Assembly: GCA_002243285.1 (NCBI GenBank)
Contig: CP022585.1
Span: forward strand, 2,716,641 to 2,780,640
DNA from: Candidatus Fluviicola riflensis
GTDB lineage: Bacteria > Bacteroidota > Bacteroidia > Flavobacteriales_D > Crocinitomicaceae
Direction of reading: 5' to 3'
Length of the DNA stretch: 64,000 bases
Part shown: piece after piece, positions 38,080 through 46,871 of the stretch
How the letters are laid out: the number at the start of each line of letters is the position of its first letter
Numbering within the stretch: position 1 is the first letter of the stretch
The notes under the pieces: generated by a model
Databases searched by the model: none
The model's input: only the letters and a program-made list of their open reading frames with translations
What the model was told of the DNA's origin: nothing
Position numbers and translations under genes: made by a program

Positions 38080-40086
38080 ATGGAAACAGTTTTGAGTAAA
38101 CGCCTCATTGAGTTCAATCGTGAAGGATTTGAAGATCAAGAGCTTATAGATATTTACAAAGCAATCATGAAGCCCCGTTTGATCGAGGAAAAAATGCTTA
38201 TTCTCCTGCGACAAGGGAAAATTACCAAGTGGTTTTCCGGTTGGGGACAGGAAGGCATTTCGGTTGGTGCGACCTTGGCTATGAAGCAGGAGGAATTCAT
38301 TTTGCCGATGCACCGGAATTTAGGTGTTTTTACAACACGTGGAATTCCGTTGAGCCGCCTTTTTGCCCAGTTCCAGGGAAAAATGTCGGGTTTTACAAAA
38401 GGCCGCGACCGCTCGTTCCATTTTGGAGCAAAAGACTACAATATTGTGGGGATGATCTCACACCTCGGCCCGCAGCTGGGAATCGCAGACGGGATCGCCC
38501 TCGCCAATAAATTAAAGAAAAACGAACAGGCTACCATTGTTTTCACCGGAGACGGTGGTGCAAGTGAGGGTGATTTTCACGAATCACTGAATGTAGCGGC
38601 TGTTTGGGATTTACCAGTCATTTTTACGGTTGAAAACAACTGTTGGGGACTTTCTACTCCGAGCAACGAGCAATTTCGCTGCAAGCAGTTTATCGATAAA
38701 GGAATCGGCTACGGAATGGATGCATTCCAGGTCGACGGAAATAACATCCTTGAAGTCATTCGCACCATTCGCAGTATCGCTGATTCGATTCGTCAGAAAC
38801 CACGTCCGTTCTTGTTGGAATGTATGACGTTCCGGATGCGTGGACATGAGGAAGCTTCGGGTACGAAATACTACCCGGAAGGTTTACAGGACGAATGGAC
38901 GAAGAAAGATCCGGTTGCCAATTACGAATTGTTCCTGCAGGAAATCGAATTACTGACTCCCGAACTAAAAACAAGTATACAGGAAGCCATTAAAGCCGAA
39001 ATACAGGAAGGTCTGGAGATTGCTTTTGCAGAAGCACCGATCACAGCAGATTTGCAGCGCGAGCTCGATGATGTGTACGCGCCTTACGAGCAAACGGTTA
39101 TTGCTCCGGCTACTCCGGCCAAATCAGAAAAGCGTTTGATTGATGCCATTTCGGATAGTTTGCGTCAATCGATGGAACGCTACCCCGAACTGATCATTAT
39201 GGGCCAGGATGTTGCCGAATACGGCGGTGTTTTTAAAGTAACGGAAGGTTTTGTGGAGCAATTCGGGAAAGACCGTGTTCGCAACACACCGATTTGTGAA
39301 TCGGCCATTGTTGGTGCCGGCCTTGGACTTTCAATCAGCGGAATGAAAGCCATGGTTGAAATGCAGTTTGCCGATTTCGCCACCTGCGGATTTAATCAGA
39401 TCATTAATAACCTGGCCAAGATTCACTGGCGCTGGGGACAAAACGCCGATGTGGTGGTGCGCATGCCAACCGGAGCCAATACAGCTGCCGGGCCATTTCA
39501 CAGCCAAAGTAACGAAGCGTGGTTTTTCCATACTCCGGGGCTGAAAGTGGTTTATCCGGCATTCCCGGGCGACGCAAAAGGTTTGTTAAACGCCGCAATC
39601 GAAGATCCGAATCCGGTGTTGTTTTTCGAGCACAAGTTCCTGTACAGAAGCATTCGCGAGGATATTCCGGATGACTATTACACAGCTGAAATCGGGAAAG
39701 CGGGTTATGTGAGACGCGGTGAGGACATTACCATTATTACTTACGGATTGGGCGTTCACTGGGCGATGGAAGCCTTAGACGAACATCCTGAAATCAGCGC
39801 TGACCTGGTCGATTTGAAAACATTGTTACCGCTGGATACCGAAACGATTTACGAATCGGTTCGTAATACAGGGAAGGTGATCGTACTCCACGAAGATTGC
39901 CTCACCGGCGGAATTGGTGGTGAAATTGTTTCACTGATCAACGAAAACTGTTTCCATCAACTGGACGCTCCGGTAAAACGCATCGCTTCGATTGACACAC
40001 CGGTACCGTTTGCTGTTCCATTGGAGAAACAATTCCTTCCGCTCGACCGTTTTAAAGCAGCGCTCGTGGAGCTGTATTCGTTTTAA
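38080..40086 (+). CDS. Fused E1 alpha/beta subunit of a 2-oxoacid dehydrogenase (branched-chain type)
   Basis: 668 residues, E1-alpha (about 1-335) joined to E1-beta (about 345-668). The thiamine-diphosphate motif GDGGASEGDFHESLNVAAV runs to ENNCWGLST. The beta half has GQDVAEYGGVFKVTEGF, PICESAIVGAGLGL and EHKFLYRS. This fused form is typical of Bacteroidota and is usually annotated as 2-oxoisovalerate dehydrogenase E1, which decarboxylates branched-chain 2-oxoacids for branched fatty-acid precursors. A pyruvate-type specificity cannot be excluded. E2 and E3 are not in the window. Single gene with its own promoter and terminator. Confidence 0.93.
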   Translation: METVLSKRLIEFNREGFEDQELIDIYKAIMKPRLIEEKMLILLRQGKITKWFSGWGQEGISVGATLAMKQEEFILPMHRNLGVFTTRGIPLSRLFAQFQGKMSGFTKGRDRSFHFGAKDYNIVGMISHLGPQLGIADGIALANKLKKNEQATIVFTGDGGASEGDFHESLNVAAVWDLPVIFTVENNCWGLSTPSNEQFRCKQFIDKGIGYGMDAFQVDGNNILEVIRTIRSIADSIRQKPRPFLLECMTFRMRGHEEASGTKYYPEGLQDEWTKKDPVANYELFLQEIELLTPELKTSIQEAIKAEIQEGLEIAFAEAPITADLQRELDDVYAPYEQTVIAPATPAKSEKRLIDAISDSLRQSMERYPELIIMGQDVAEYGGVFKVTEGFVEQFGKDRVRNTPICESAIVGAGLGLSISGMKAMVEMQFADFATCGFNQIINNLAKIHWRWGQNADVVVRMPTGANTAAGPFHSQSNEAWFFHTPGLKVVYPAFPGDAKGLLNAAIEDPNPVLFFEHKFLYRSIREDIPDDYYTAEIGKAGYVRRGEDITIITYGLGVHWAMEALDEHPEISADLVDLKTLLPLDTETIYESVRNTGKVIVLHEDCLTGGIGGEIVSLINENCFHQLDAPVKRIASIDTPVPFAVPLEKQFLPLDRFKAALVELYSF

Positions 40087-40102
40087 GAAAAACTATTATA
40101 AT

Positions 40103-40141
40103 AGAAAGAAAACGCGACCCCATCAGTCGCGTTTTCTTTCT
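40103..40141 (+). terminator. Rho-independent terminator after the E1 gene
   Basis: 16-bp perfect stem AGAAAGAAAACGCGAC / GTCGCGTTTTCTTTCT with a 7-nt loop, 17 bp after the stop. Confidence 0.88.
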
Positions 40142-40184
40142 AATTGCAAAGTCACTATGCTTTTGCGCCACTACGTTTCGCATT

Positions 40185-40470
40185 TTCTCTTTTCTTTTTC
40201 CTTGATGAAGAGTGAGCACTGCTCACGAAGACGACTTGTCGTCCGCGGTTGGCGGACGTAACAAGGAGGTAAGTAAACAAAAAATCAAGGCTGTACGTCC
40301 GACGCTCGATAACTACCCTTCATTTCACTACCTCACCCCAACTCGTCCGCCTCAGGCGGACCATTAACGGATTCTTTTCCAAAGAACCCGATGGCTTTGC
40401 TCTGACTGGGTTCGGAAACGTTTCATTTCGTTTGTTCTCTTACGCGACTGACGTAATGCCTAAAGAAGTA
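40185..40470 (+). repeat. Long intergenic repeat, copy 3 (diverged)
   Basis: Shares with 2986-3215 the order CTTGATGAAG, AAAAAATCAAGGCTGTA, CTACCTCACCCCAACTCG, CATTAACGGATTCTTTTCCA and CCCGATGGCTTTG, but differs in many places and carries two inserted GC-rich palindromes (near 40228-40260 and TCCGCCTCAGGCGGA near 40350). It fills most of the 499-bp gap 40087-40585. Confidence 0.75.
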
Positions 40471-40538
40471 TCGCTTCGACAGCTTTAAGCTCTCCTATGA
40501 ATTTCAAAACATCACTTTGGTTATTTTTATAAACAAAA

Positions 40539-40564
40539 AAACCGTCAGCTCGTGCCAACGGTTT
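40539..40564 (-). terminator. Terminator of the first LolA-like gene
   Basis: AAACCGT, 12-nt loop, ACGGTTT; followed on the minus strand by a T-rich tract. It lies 22 bp past the stop. Confidence 0.75.
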
Positions 40565-40585
40565 CCTGTCAATTCATTCAATTTT

Positions 40586-41224
40586 CTAATCTCTTACAAC
40601 TTCAACGCCGTATTTCTTGCTGTCGAACGTAAACTTCGAATCTTCAACGGTTGGATTGGAAGTGAATTTCGTAATGGAAATCGTCTTCTTCGTTCCGTCA
40701 TTCGATTTCATGATGGTTTTCTTCAATTCGTTATCATCTTTTCCGATGTACAAAATGATGGTGTTGTAATCCGCACCTTTCTTATTCTTCGGATAGAGGT
40801 AAATCACGTGTACCATTTCAGCGCCGAGTTTTTCTTCTTTCTCATACTTATTGGTAAAGCCTTTCTCCCAAACGGTCATCAGTTTCTTCGGATTCATCGA
40901 TTCGCTGTCATCATCATCAACAGAGGTTTCATAAGCTGTTCCCTCCTCTTTTACAACGTTCCACGTCTTGGTTCCATTGGAAATGATTGTATTTTCACCA
41001 TAATTGGCAAAGAATTTCTCGCCCTTCACCCACCCTTTCCCGGTGAATGATTCATTTTTCCCACTCGAGGAATTGGTAATGGTGGCTTTAAATTCCAGGT
41101 AAAATGATTTCTGATTCTTGATCTTGGACGATAATTTATCCAGGATTCCCTGCGCCTTCGCGTCTTGTGCATACATTCCGGCTGCAGACGCTACAAAGGC
41201 TATTAAAAGTATTAAACGATTCAT
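40586..41224 (-). CDS. LolA-like outer-membrane lipoprotein carrier, copy 1
   Basis: 212 residues. Signal peptide cleaved near AAGMYAQ. The mature part matches the LolA fold in its order of motifs: DAKAQGILDKLSSK, FTGKGWVKGEKFF, IISNGTKTWNVVKEE, YLYPKN and FTFDSKKYGVEVV. LolA carries lipoproteins from the inner to the outer membrane through the periplasm. It is a near duplicate of the gene at 41535 (the two are identical over most of their length). Two adjacent copies suggest a tandem duplication; whether both are true LolA or one has diverged in client range is open. Own terminator at 40539-40564. Confidence 0.88.
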   Translation of the reverse strand: MNRLILLIAFVASAAGMYAQDAKAQGILDKLSSKIKNQKSFYLEFKATITNSSSGKNESFTGKGWVKGEKFFANYGENTIISNGTKTWNVVKEEGTAYETSVDDDDSESMNPKKLMTVWEKGFTNKYEKEEKLGAEMVHVIYLYPKNKKGADYNTIILYIGKDDNELKKTIMKSNDGTKKTISITKFTSNPTVEDSKFTFDSKKYGVEVVRD

Positions 41225-41311
41225 ACGATTTGTTTTCAGGTGGTATTGCAGAAACTATGCCACGGATGTAAAAACAACGATCATGTCCAAGCCAATCGAC
41301 ATGTTATTACC

Positions 41312-41428
41312 TCCCACGAATTCACGAATTACAGCTCGCCTAACGGTCTCGCATTTTTTATGTATATTATTTGGCAATAGCATAGCGCGTCCGGTAGGTG
41401 CGCAAAAAAATTAGTGAATTCGTGGGAA
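41312..41428. repeat. Palindromic intergenic repeat, copy 2
   Basis: Ends TCCCACGAATTCACGAATT and AGTGAATTCGTGGGA; inner arms GCTCGCCTAACG and CGGTAGGTGCGC. It lies between the two LolA-like genes, so the 310-bp gap 41225-41534 is this repeat plus a terminator. Confidence 0.8.
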
Positions 41429-41481
41429 ACACTTTTGTTACGCTTCTTGTTTGCAAGAATTTTGTGGGAGCAAAAACAAAA

Positions 41482-41509
41482 AAACCGCTGACATTTGCCA
41501 ACGGTTTTC
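41482..41509 (-). terminator. Terminator of the second LolA-like gene
   Basis: AAAACCG, 14-nt loop, CGGTTTT, followed on the minus strand by T-rich sequence. It resembles the terminator at 40539-40564, as expected if the duplication included it. Confidence 0.75.
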
Positions 41510-41534
41510 GATAAATTGGGAGTTGTGGGGTACC

Positions 41535-42176
41535 TTAATCTTTTACGACCTCGTATCCCGGATATTTCTTGATATCAAATGTGAATTTTGAATCTTCAAT
41601 CGTTGGATTGGAAGTAAATTTCGTCATTGAATAAATCATTTTGGTACCGTCGTTGGACTTCATAATGGCTTTTTTCAATTCATTGTCGCTTTTTCCGATG
41701 TATAAAATGATCGTGTGATAATCTGCAGTCTTCGGGTTTTTCGGGTGAAGGTAGATCACGTGGACCATTTCACCGCCGAGTTTCTCTTCTTTCTCGTACT
41801 TGTTTTTGAATCCTGATTCCCAAATGGTGAGCAATTTCTTCGGATTCATCGATTCACTATCGTCATCACTGGCTGACGTTTCGTAAACGGTTTTTTCTTC
41901 TTTTACAACGTTCCATGTTTTGACACCATTCGAAATGATGGTATTCTCGCCGTAAGAAGCATAAAACTTATCTCCTTTTACCCATCCTTTTCCGGTGAAT
42001 GTTTCGTTTTTCCCGCTCGAAGAATTGGTAATGTTTGCACTGAATTCGACGTAGAACGATTTCTGGCTTTTTATTTTGGACGACAATTTATCCAAAATCC
42101 CTTGCGCCTTGGCGTCTTGCGCGTACATCAACGACGAAGTCAGGACAAAACTCAAGAGTATCATTAAATATTTCAT
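41535..42176 (-). CDS. LolA-like outer-membrane lipoprotein carrier, copy 2
   Basis: 213 residues from the ATG at 42176, where the signal peptide (MKYLMILLSFVLTSSLMYAQ) begins; the longer frame from 42221 adds 15 residues with no signal-peptide character. It has the same motifs as copy 1 (DAKAQGILDKLSSKIKSQKS, TGKGWVKGDKF, ESMNPKKLLTIWESGF), and the C-terminus KYPGYEVVKD retains the PGYEVV-like ending of flavobacterial LolA. It lies downstream of ftsK in the same direction with an 82-bp gap, the ftsK-LolA order common in Bacteroidota, so this is probably the ancestral copy. Confidence 0.88.
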   Translation of the reverse strand: MKYLMILLSFVLTSSLMYAQDAKAQGILDKLSSKIKSQKSFYVEFSANITNSSSGKNETFTGKGWVKGDKFYASYGENTIISNGVKTWNVVKEEKTVYETSASDDDSESMNPKKLLTIWESGFKNKYEKEEKLGGEMVHVIYLHPKNPKTADYHTIILYIGKSDNELKKAIMKSNDGTKMIYSMTKFTSNPTIEDSKFTFDIKKYPGYEVVKD

Positions 42177-42258
42177 AGCATTTTTTATTTCCCTGCAAAT
42201 ATCAGAAATTGTGCCAAACATACAGCAGGATCGAATATTTTTTATGAACTGTTATGAT

Positions 42259-44799
42259 TTAACTAATTCCTTTTGAATTCAGGAACTCCTCGAGGCTTGC
42301 TTCGTCCGAATACAGTACTTCACGGGCTTTACTTCCCTGGAATGGGCCGATAATGCCATAACCTTCCAGCTGGTCAACGATACGTCCGGCGCGGTTGTAC
42401 CCCAGTTTCAGTTTACGCTGCAGCAACGAAGCCGAACCTTGCTGATGCAATACCACAATCCGCGCAGCATCTGCAAACATAGAATCGATGTCTTCCGGAT
42501 CAATATCGTTGTCGTTGTTCCCGTCAGCGCCTACGTATTCCGGAAGAATCAACGCTTCGGGATAGGCGCGCTGTTCACCGATGAATTTACAAATATCTTC
42601 AACCTCGGGTGTATCAGCGAATCCGCACTGAACCCGCACGATGTCGGAACCGGTGGCAATGAGCATATCTCCCCTACCGATCAGCTGGTCGGCGCCGGAA
42701 GCATCCAAAATGGTGCGGGAATCGATTTTCGACAATACACGGAAGGCGATTCTCGCCGGGAAGTTGGCTTTGATCATACCGGTGATCACATTTACAGAAG
42801 GCCGTTGTGTGGCTACGATGAGGTGAATTCCAATCGCTCGGGCCAACTGCGCCAAACGGGCAATCGGGTGTTCCACTTCTTTTCCGGCGGTCATGATCAG
42901 ATCGGCAAACTCATCGATCAATACGACAATATAAGGCAAGTAATGGTGTCCTTTTTCCGGATTTAAACGACGGGCAATGAATTTGGCGTTGTATTCCTTA
43001 ATGGTTCGCACCTGCGCTTCCTTGAGCAATTCATAACGTGCATCCATTTCGATACACAGGGAATTGAGCGTATTGACCACTTTGGATGTGTCGGTGATAA
43101 TCGCATCTTCTTCACCCGGTAATTTGGCGAGGAAATGGCGTTCGATGCGGTTGTACAGCGTGAGTTCCACTTTCTTCGGATCGACCAATACGAATTTCAC
43201 CTGCGCCGGATGCTTTTTGTAGAGCATTGACACGAGAATAGCATTCAATCCAACTGATTTACCTTGTCCGGTAGAACCTGCAACCAGCAAGTGCGGCATT
43301 TTGGTCAAATCAAAGGTGAAGGTTTCGTTGGTAATGGTTTTACCGATCACAATTGGCAGCTCGAAATCGGAATTCTGGAATTTCTCCGAGGCAATGAGCG
43401 AACGCATGGAAACCATATCGGGCTTGCTGTTCGGCACTTCGATACCGATGGTTCCTTTACCCGGAATCGGTGCAATGATCCGGATTCCCAACGCGGAAAG
43501 GCTCAGGGCAATATCGTCTTCAAGGTTTTTGATCTTGGATATACGCACTCCCGGGGCGGGAACAATTTCGTACAATGTTACCGTCGGACCAACCGTTGCT
43601 TTGATCTTCGCGATGTCGATCTTATAATGCGAAAGCGTTTCAACGATCTTGTTCTTATTGTCTTCGAGTTCCTGTTTGTTGATCGAAACCTGCCCGCTGC
43701 CATATTCTTTCAGCAATTCGATCGGAGGCAATACATAACCGGCCAAATCGAGTTTCGGGTCGTAATCGCCGTATTCTTTCTGCAACGAATTCAATTGATC
43801 GTTGCTCAATTCGGCATCCGCATCCGCAATAGCCACATCAAAATCGTCATTGCCTACAACCGGTGAAGCTACCGCCTCAACCGGAACTTCTATTTCAAAA
43901 TCGTCGTCAAGGGTTGAATGGATCGGCTCCACGCCTTTTTGAACCACAATAAAACTATCAACATCATCTTCGTCTTCTTCGTCCTCCTCTTCTTCAAATG
44001 AAAACTCCTGCGGATCTTCTTCCTGCACGATCTGGTTTTCCTTGATGGTGTTGACTACGTGAATATCCGTCATGGCGTTTCCGGCCGGAACCTCGTCTTC
44101 ATCTTCCACCATGTCCTGGCTGCGCGCCTTGAATTTATCCATCCACGCGCGGATATCGGCGTTAAAAAGAATCACAAGTACCACATACAACAGCGCCAGC
44201 ACCACGATAAACGATCCGAAACTTCCGATGGAAAGTGTGAGCCACTGATTGACGGTATAACCGAAGGTTCCGCCGAGATAATCGATTTGCTGTACAAAGT
44301 AACCCAGGAAAATCGACGACCAGACCATGAACAGCGACGCTACGGCAAATGAGCGTTTGAGCGGAAATAAACGAATGTTGAGCATCCATTTAAACCCGAC
44401 AAGGAAAATCATGAAGGAAATGGCGAACGAAGAAATCCCGAACCAGCGGTACATAAACAAGTGCGACATCCATGCTCCGAATTTCCCAAGCCAGTTGGCC
44501 ACAGGTTCCGGGTTGTCTTCCATCAGAAATTCGAACAAGCCTTTGTCAAGAATGCGGTCCTGATCGGCTGTCCAGGTAAAGAAAAACGAAAAGCACGAGA
44601 GAAAGGTGAAAAAGGAGAATAGCGTGAGCACCACACCGATAATGGTTTTGGTGCGTTTTTTATCCAGGCGTTGCCCCAGATTTTTCAACGAAGTTTTGGG
44701 TGCGGCTTCCTGTTTGGGTTCGGCCACCACTTTTTTCTTCGCTTGTTTTTCGACAGGCTTTTCCTCGTTTTTTTCCCGAAATTCGTTTTGTACAGCCAT
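42259..44799 (-). CDS. ftsK: DNA translocase FtsK/SpoIIIE
   Basis: 846 residues. Basic N-terminus, four or five membrane segments (about 55-240), an acidic linker (EEEEDEEDEDDVDS), then the motor. Walker A is GSTGQGKSVGLN (about residue 505), Walker B IVVLIDEFADLI. Further motor signatures are RLAQLARAIGIHLIVATQRPSVNVITG and SRTILDASGADQLIGRGDML. The C-terminal gamma winged helix (ASLLQRKLKLGYNRAGRIVDQLE) recognises KOPS-like sequences. It pumps chromosome termini at the septum and activates XerCD. Full length. Confidence 0.97.
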   Translation of the reverse strand: MAVQNEFREKNEEKPVEKQAKKKVVAEPKQEAAPKTSLKNLGQRLDKKRTKTIIGVVLTLFSFFTFLSCFSFFFTWTADQDRILDKGLFEFLMEDNPEPVANWLGKFGAWMSHLFMYRWFGISSFAISFMIFLVGFKWMLNIRLFPLKRSFAVASLFMVWSSIFLGYFVQQIDYLGGTFGYTVNQWLTLSIGSFGSFIVVLALLYVVLVILFNADIRAWMDKFKARSQDMVEDEDEVPAGNAMTDIHVVNTIKENQIVQEEDPQEFSFEEEEDEEDEDDVDSFIVVQKGVEPIHSTLDDDFEIEVPVEAVASPVVGNDDFDVAIADADAELSNDQLNSLQKEYGDYDPKLDLAGYVLPPIELLKEYGSGQVSINKQELEDNKNKIVETLSHYKIDIAKIKATVGPTVTLYEIVPAPGVRISKIKNLEDDIALSLSALGIRIIAPIPGKGTIGIEVPNSKPDMVSMRSLIASEKFQNSDFELPIVIGKTITNETFTFDLTKMPHLLVAGSTGQGKSVGLNAILVSMLYKKHPAQVKFVLVDPKKVELTLYNRIERHFLAKLPGEEDAIITDTSKVVNTLNSLCIEMDARYELLKEAQVRTIKEYNAKFIARRLNPEKGHHYLPYIVVLIDEFADLIMTAGKEVEHPIARLAQLARAIGIHLIVATQRPSVNVITGMIKANFPARIAFRVLSKIDSRTILDASGADQLIGRGDMLIATGSDIVRVQCGFADTPEVEDICKFIGEQRAYPEALILPEYVGADGNNDNDIDPEDIDSMFADAARIVVLHQQGSASLLQRKLKLGYNRAGRIVDQLEGYGIIGPFQGSKAREVLYSDEASLEEFLNSKGIS

Positions 44800-44939
44800 A
44801 TTAATAACTATCCTACGAAATTAAACAGGAAGTGGCGAAGTATCCCGCGGAAACGCAGGAAGTATGCACAATCGAATGTTAGTTTGTTTTGTCCCGGAAT
44901 ATTGGTGGTTCGCCTCAGCTAGCCGGCGCACTATTTTTC

Positions 44940-45065
44940 TCCCACAGATGCACAGATTTCAGCTCGGCTAACGCCCTCGCTTATTTATTTGAAAAACTAA
45001 ATTTTGCCCCTACAATAACACCGCGCTGCCGTTAGGAGCGCAAAAAAATCTGTGCATCTGTGGGA
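44940..45065. repeat. Palindromic intergenic repeat, copy 3
   Basis: Ends CCCACAGATGCACAGATT and AATCTGTGCATCTGTGGG are perfectly complementary; inner arms AGCTCGGCTAACGCCCTCGC and GCGCTGCCGTTAGGAGCG match copies 1 and 2. The outer arm sequence differs from copies 1 and 2 while the core is kept. Confidence 0.85.
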
Positions 45066-45074
45066 AGCCGGTTG

Positions 45075-45704
45075 TTATTGAGAGATCATATTCACAAACT
45101 CCTCAAAGGTCAATCGTTTGTAATCAGAAGGAACGCCGAATAAGTTGCGGTCTACCGGTGTGAGATCAAGACGCGTTAACTCGTAATGGATCAATCCATC
45201 GGGTGAAGGAAGGTAATAATCAACGGCCAGGCCTTTTACTTCGGGATAAACCTCGAGGTATTTATTTTCGATTTTTTTAGCAAACCAGCAATCGTAACCT
45301 TCTGCCTGGTTTTTGTCGCGAACAATGTATTTGCGGCATTTGATCCCGGAGATTGTTTTTGATTTCCAGGTGCGCTTCACGGTATATTCCGGTGCCATGG
45401 TATCACGTTTGTGATTTTCTTCGAGGTCGGTTTGAATCGCAAATTTATTTCCGTCGTAATCGAGTAGTAAATAGGCTTTTTTCAGTTCCATGTGCCGAAT
45501 GTAGACCTGGATTCCGAGTTGTGTTTCAGTTTCTACCCGTACAATCGTATCGTTGGTCAGCACATGTACATGCCAGCTTTTGAGCACAATATTGGTATCT
45601 GGCAGCGAAATACTGGCGGTGTATTCAAGTGTTCCGTTCAACGCTTTCTGAGCATGGCTCTGGAATCCGAGGACTGTTATTCCGAGAAGGAAAATGAGTT
45701 GTTT
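45075..45704 (-). CDS. GLPGLI-like secreted protein
   Basis: 209 residues from the ATG at 45704, where the signal peptide (MKQLIFLLGITVLGFQSHAQ) starts; the longer frame to 45875 overlaps the upstream gene and is rejected. The mature part has the layout of GLPGLI/DUF4412-type proteins: GTLEYTASI, a central SKTISGIKCRKYIVRD and WFAKKIENKYLEVYPEVKGLAVDY. Function unknown. It begins 16 bp after the stop of the similar lipoprotein gene, so the two form an operon. Confidence 0.82.
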   Translation of the reverse strand, partial: KQLIFLLGITVLGFQSHAQKALNGTLEYTASISLPDTNIVLKSWHVHVLTNDTIVRVETETQLGIQVYIRHMELKKAYLLLDYDGNKFAIQTDLEENHKRDTMAPEYTVKRTWKSKTISGIKCRKYIVRDKNQAEGYDCWFAKKIENKYLEVYPEVKGLAVDYYLPSPDGLIHYELTRLDLTPVDRNLFGVPSDYKRLTFEEFVNMISQ

Positions 45705-45720
45705 CATGTTAAACAGGTTC

Positions 45721-46401
45721 TTATTCAAACGATTGGAACAGGCCGTCGAGCTTTTTATTATAATCGCCATACGGAATGGAAAGGCCGTCTTTGTGCGACA
45801 CCAATTGGCCACTACCGATGTCTGCGTCTTCAAAACCTTTGGCTTTAAAATCCATGCGAATGCCATAGCGATCAATGGAATAAGCCAGTAAAAACCCTTT
45901 AATTTCCTTGAACGGATTGTACCAGTTGGAGTTTTTCACCTGGATTTCATCCGTATACCACAGCTCAATCTTATCGGAAGGATCAGTGACTGAAGTCGCA
46001 ATTGCTTTCTTGACGTTGAATCCGGCCATGGTATCTTTTTCGCTGGTCATTTTAATGGTGTACTTCGGCTGGTCCGCGAGCATGTTTTTGACATCTGTTT
46101 CCGTGAGTGTTACATTGACCGCTTCATCGCCGTATTTGAAATAAGCCGCAAAACTTTTATCGTTACAATCTACCAGCAATTCGTTGATGAGGTTGGCTTT
46201 TTTGATAACGCTCTGCATTTTTCCATCCTTGAAATTCACTTCCATTTCTTTGGGTAAAATGCTGTAGAGGAAAAAATTGTCTTTGTGATTTGGATAATCA
46301 ATGGCGTAAATGATTTTGCCTTCGGTGACAACACGCGGCTCGTTGGAGCAGCCAAATATGACCAAAAGAAGAAGTAGCGCAACCGCAAACTGGTATTTCA
46401 T
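45721..46401 (-). CDS. Lipoprotein related to the GLPGLI-type neighbour
   Basis: 226 residues from the ATG at 46401, giving a lipoprotein signal peptide with lipobox LVIFGC; the longer frame to 46473 adds 24 residues without signal features. The mature sequence has GKIIYAIDYP, a central DTMAGFNVKKAIATS and WYTDEIQVKNSNWYNPFKEIKGFLLAY, the same layout as the downstream gene. Predicted to be anchored in the outer or inner membrane. Function unknown. First gene of a two-gene unit. Confidence 0.85.
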   Translation of the reverse strand: MKYQFAVALLLLLVIFGCSNEPRVVTEGKIIYAIDYPNHKDNFFLYSILPKEMEVNFKDGKMQSVIKKANLINELLVDCNDKSFAAYFKYGDEAVNVTLTETDVKNMLADQPKYTIKMTSEKDTMAGFNVKKAIATSVTDPSDKIELWYTDEIQVKNSNWYNPFKEIKGFLLAYSIDRYGIRMDFKAKGFEDADIGSGQLVSHKDGLSIPYGDYNKKLDGLFQSFE

Positions 46402-46871
46402 TGTTTTGTAGTTCTTTAACACAATGTACTTACGCATTTCCGACCGAAAAGTTACTTCGCGGAAAATAAGCACAATCTTGTGCTCAAATCTAGTTAAAGA
46501 TTCGCAAACATTTAGTTAACCACTTCAGCTACAATTCAGACTTATTTACTTAACCACATAGACCACATCCTCCTGAGGAGGATGTGGTTAAATTCTTTTG
46601 GTTAAAGAAATACGTGTTTTTAACTGCGGAAAACCGCAATAAATTTTACTTAAAAACGATTTTTTTATTCAAAATTGGATTTTATTAATCATCCTGATTG
46701 CATTCATTTCAACTATACTTTACCTCAATAATGACTTGACAAACAATTAGTTAAACTATAAATATAATTGATTAAGCGATCAATTTCAGCTAAATTTGAC
46801 TTAAATCTTCGAAGTTTCAATTGATTTTAATAAGTTTATATAAACTAACTTTATTCAACTAATACTAAAGT
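46402..46871. promoter_or_regulatory. 470-bp divergent gap with a palindrome and a promoter
   Basis: 46562-46588 is a perfect 27-bp palindrome (13-bp arms ACCACATCCTCCT and complement). TTG at 46768-46770 and TAAATTTG at 46791-46798, 20 bp apart, form an exact Bacteroidota promoter for the lipoprotein gene at 46872, with TTGAT-TAAGCG-ATCAA (46768-46783) as an imperfect palindrome over the -33 box. Nothing else is recognised. Confidence 0.65.

Noticed and set aside
43264-43866. Long plus-strand frame of 200 codons inside ftsK
   Set aside because: It is a shadow of the well-supported ftsK gene, with no start context or recognisable domain.
45704-45875. N-terminal extension of the GLPGLI-like gene
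   Set aside because: It overlaps the upstream lipoprotein gene in another frame and would bury a good signal peptide.
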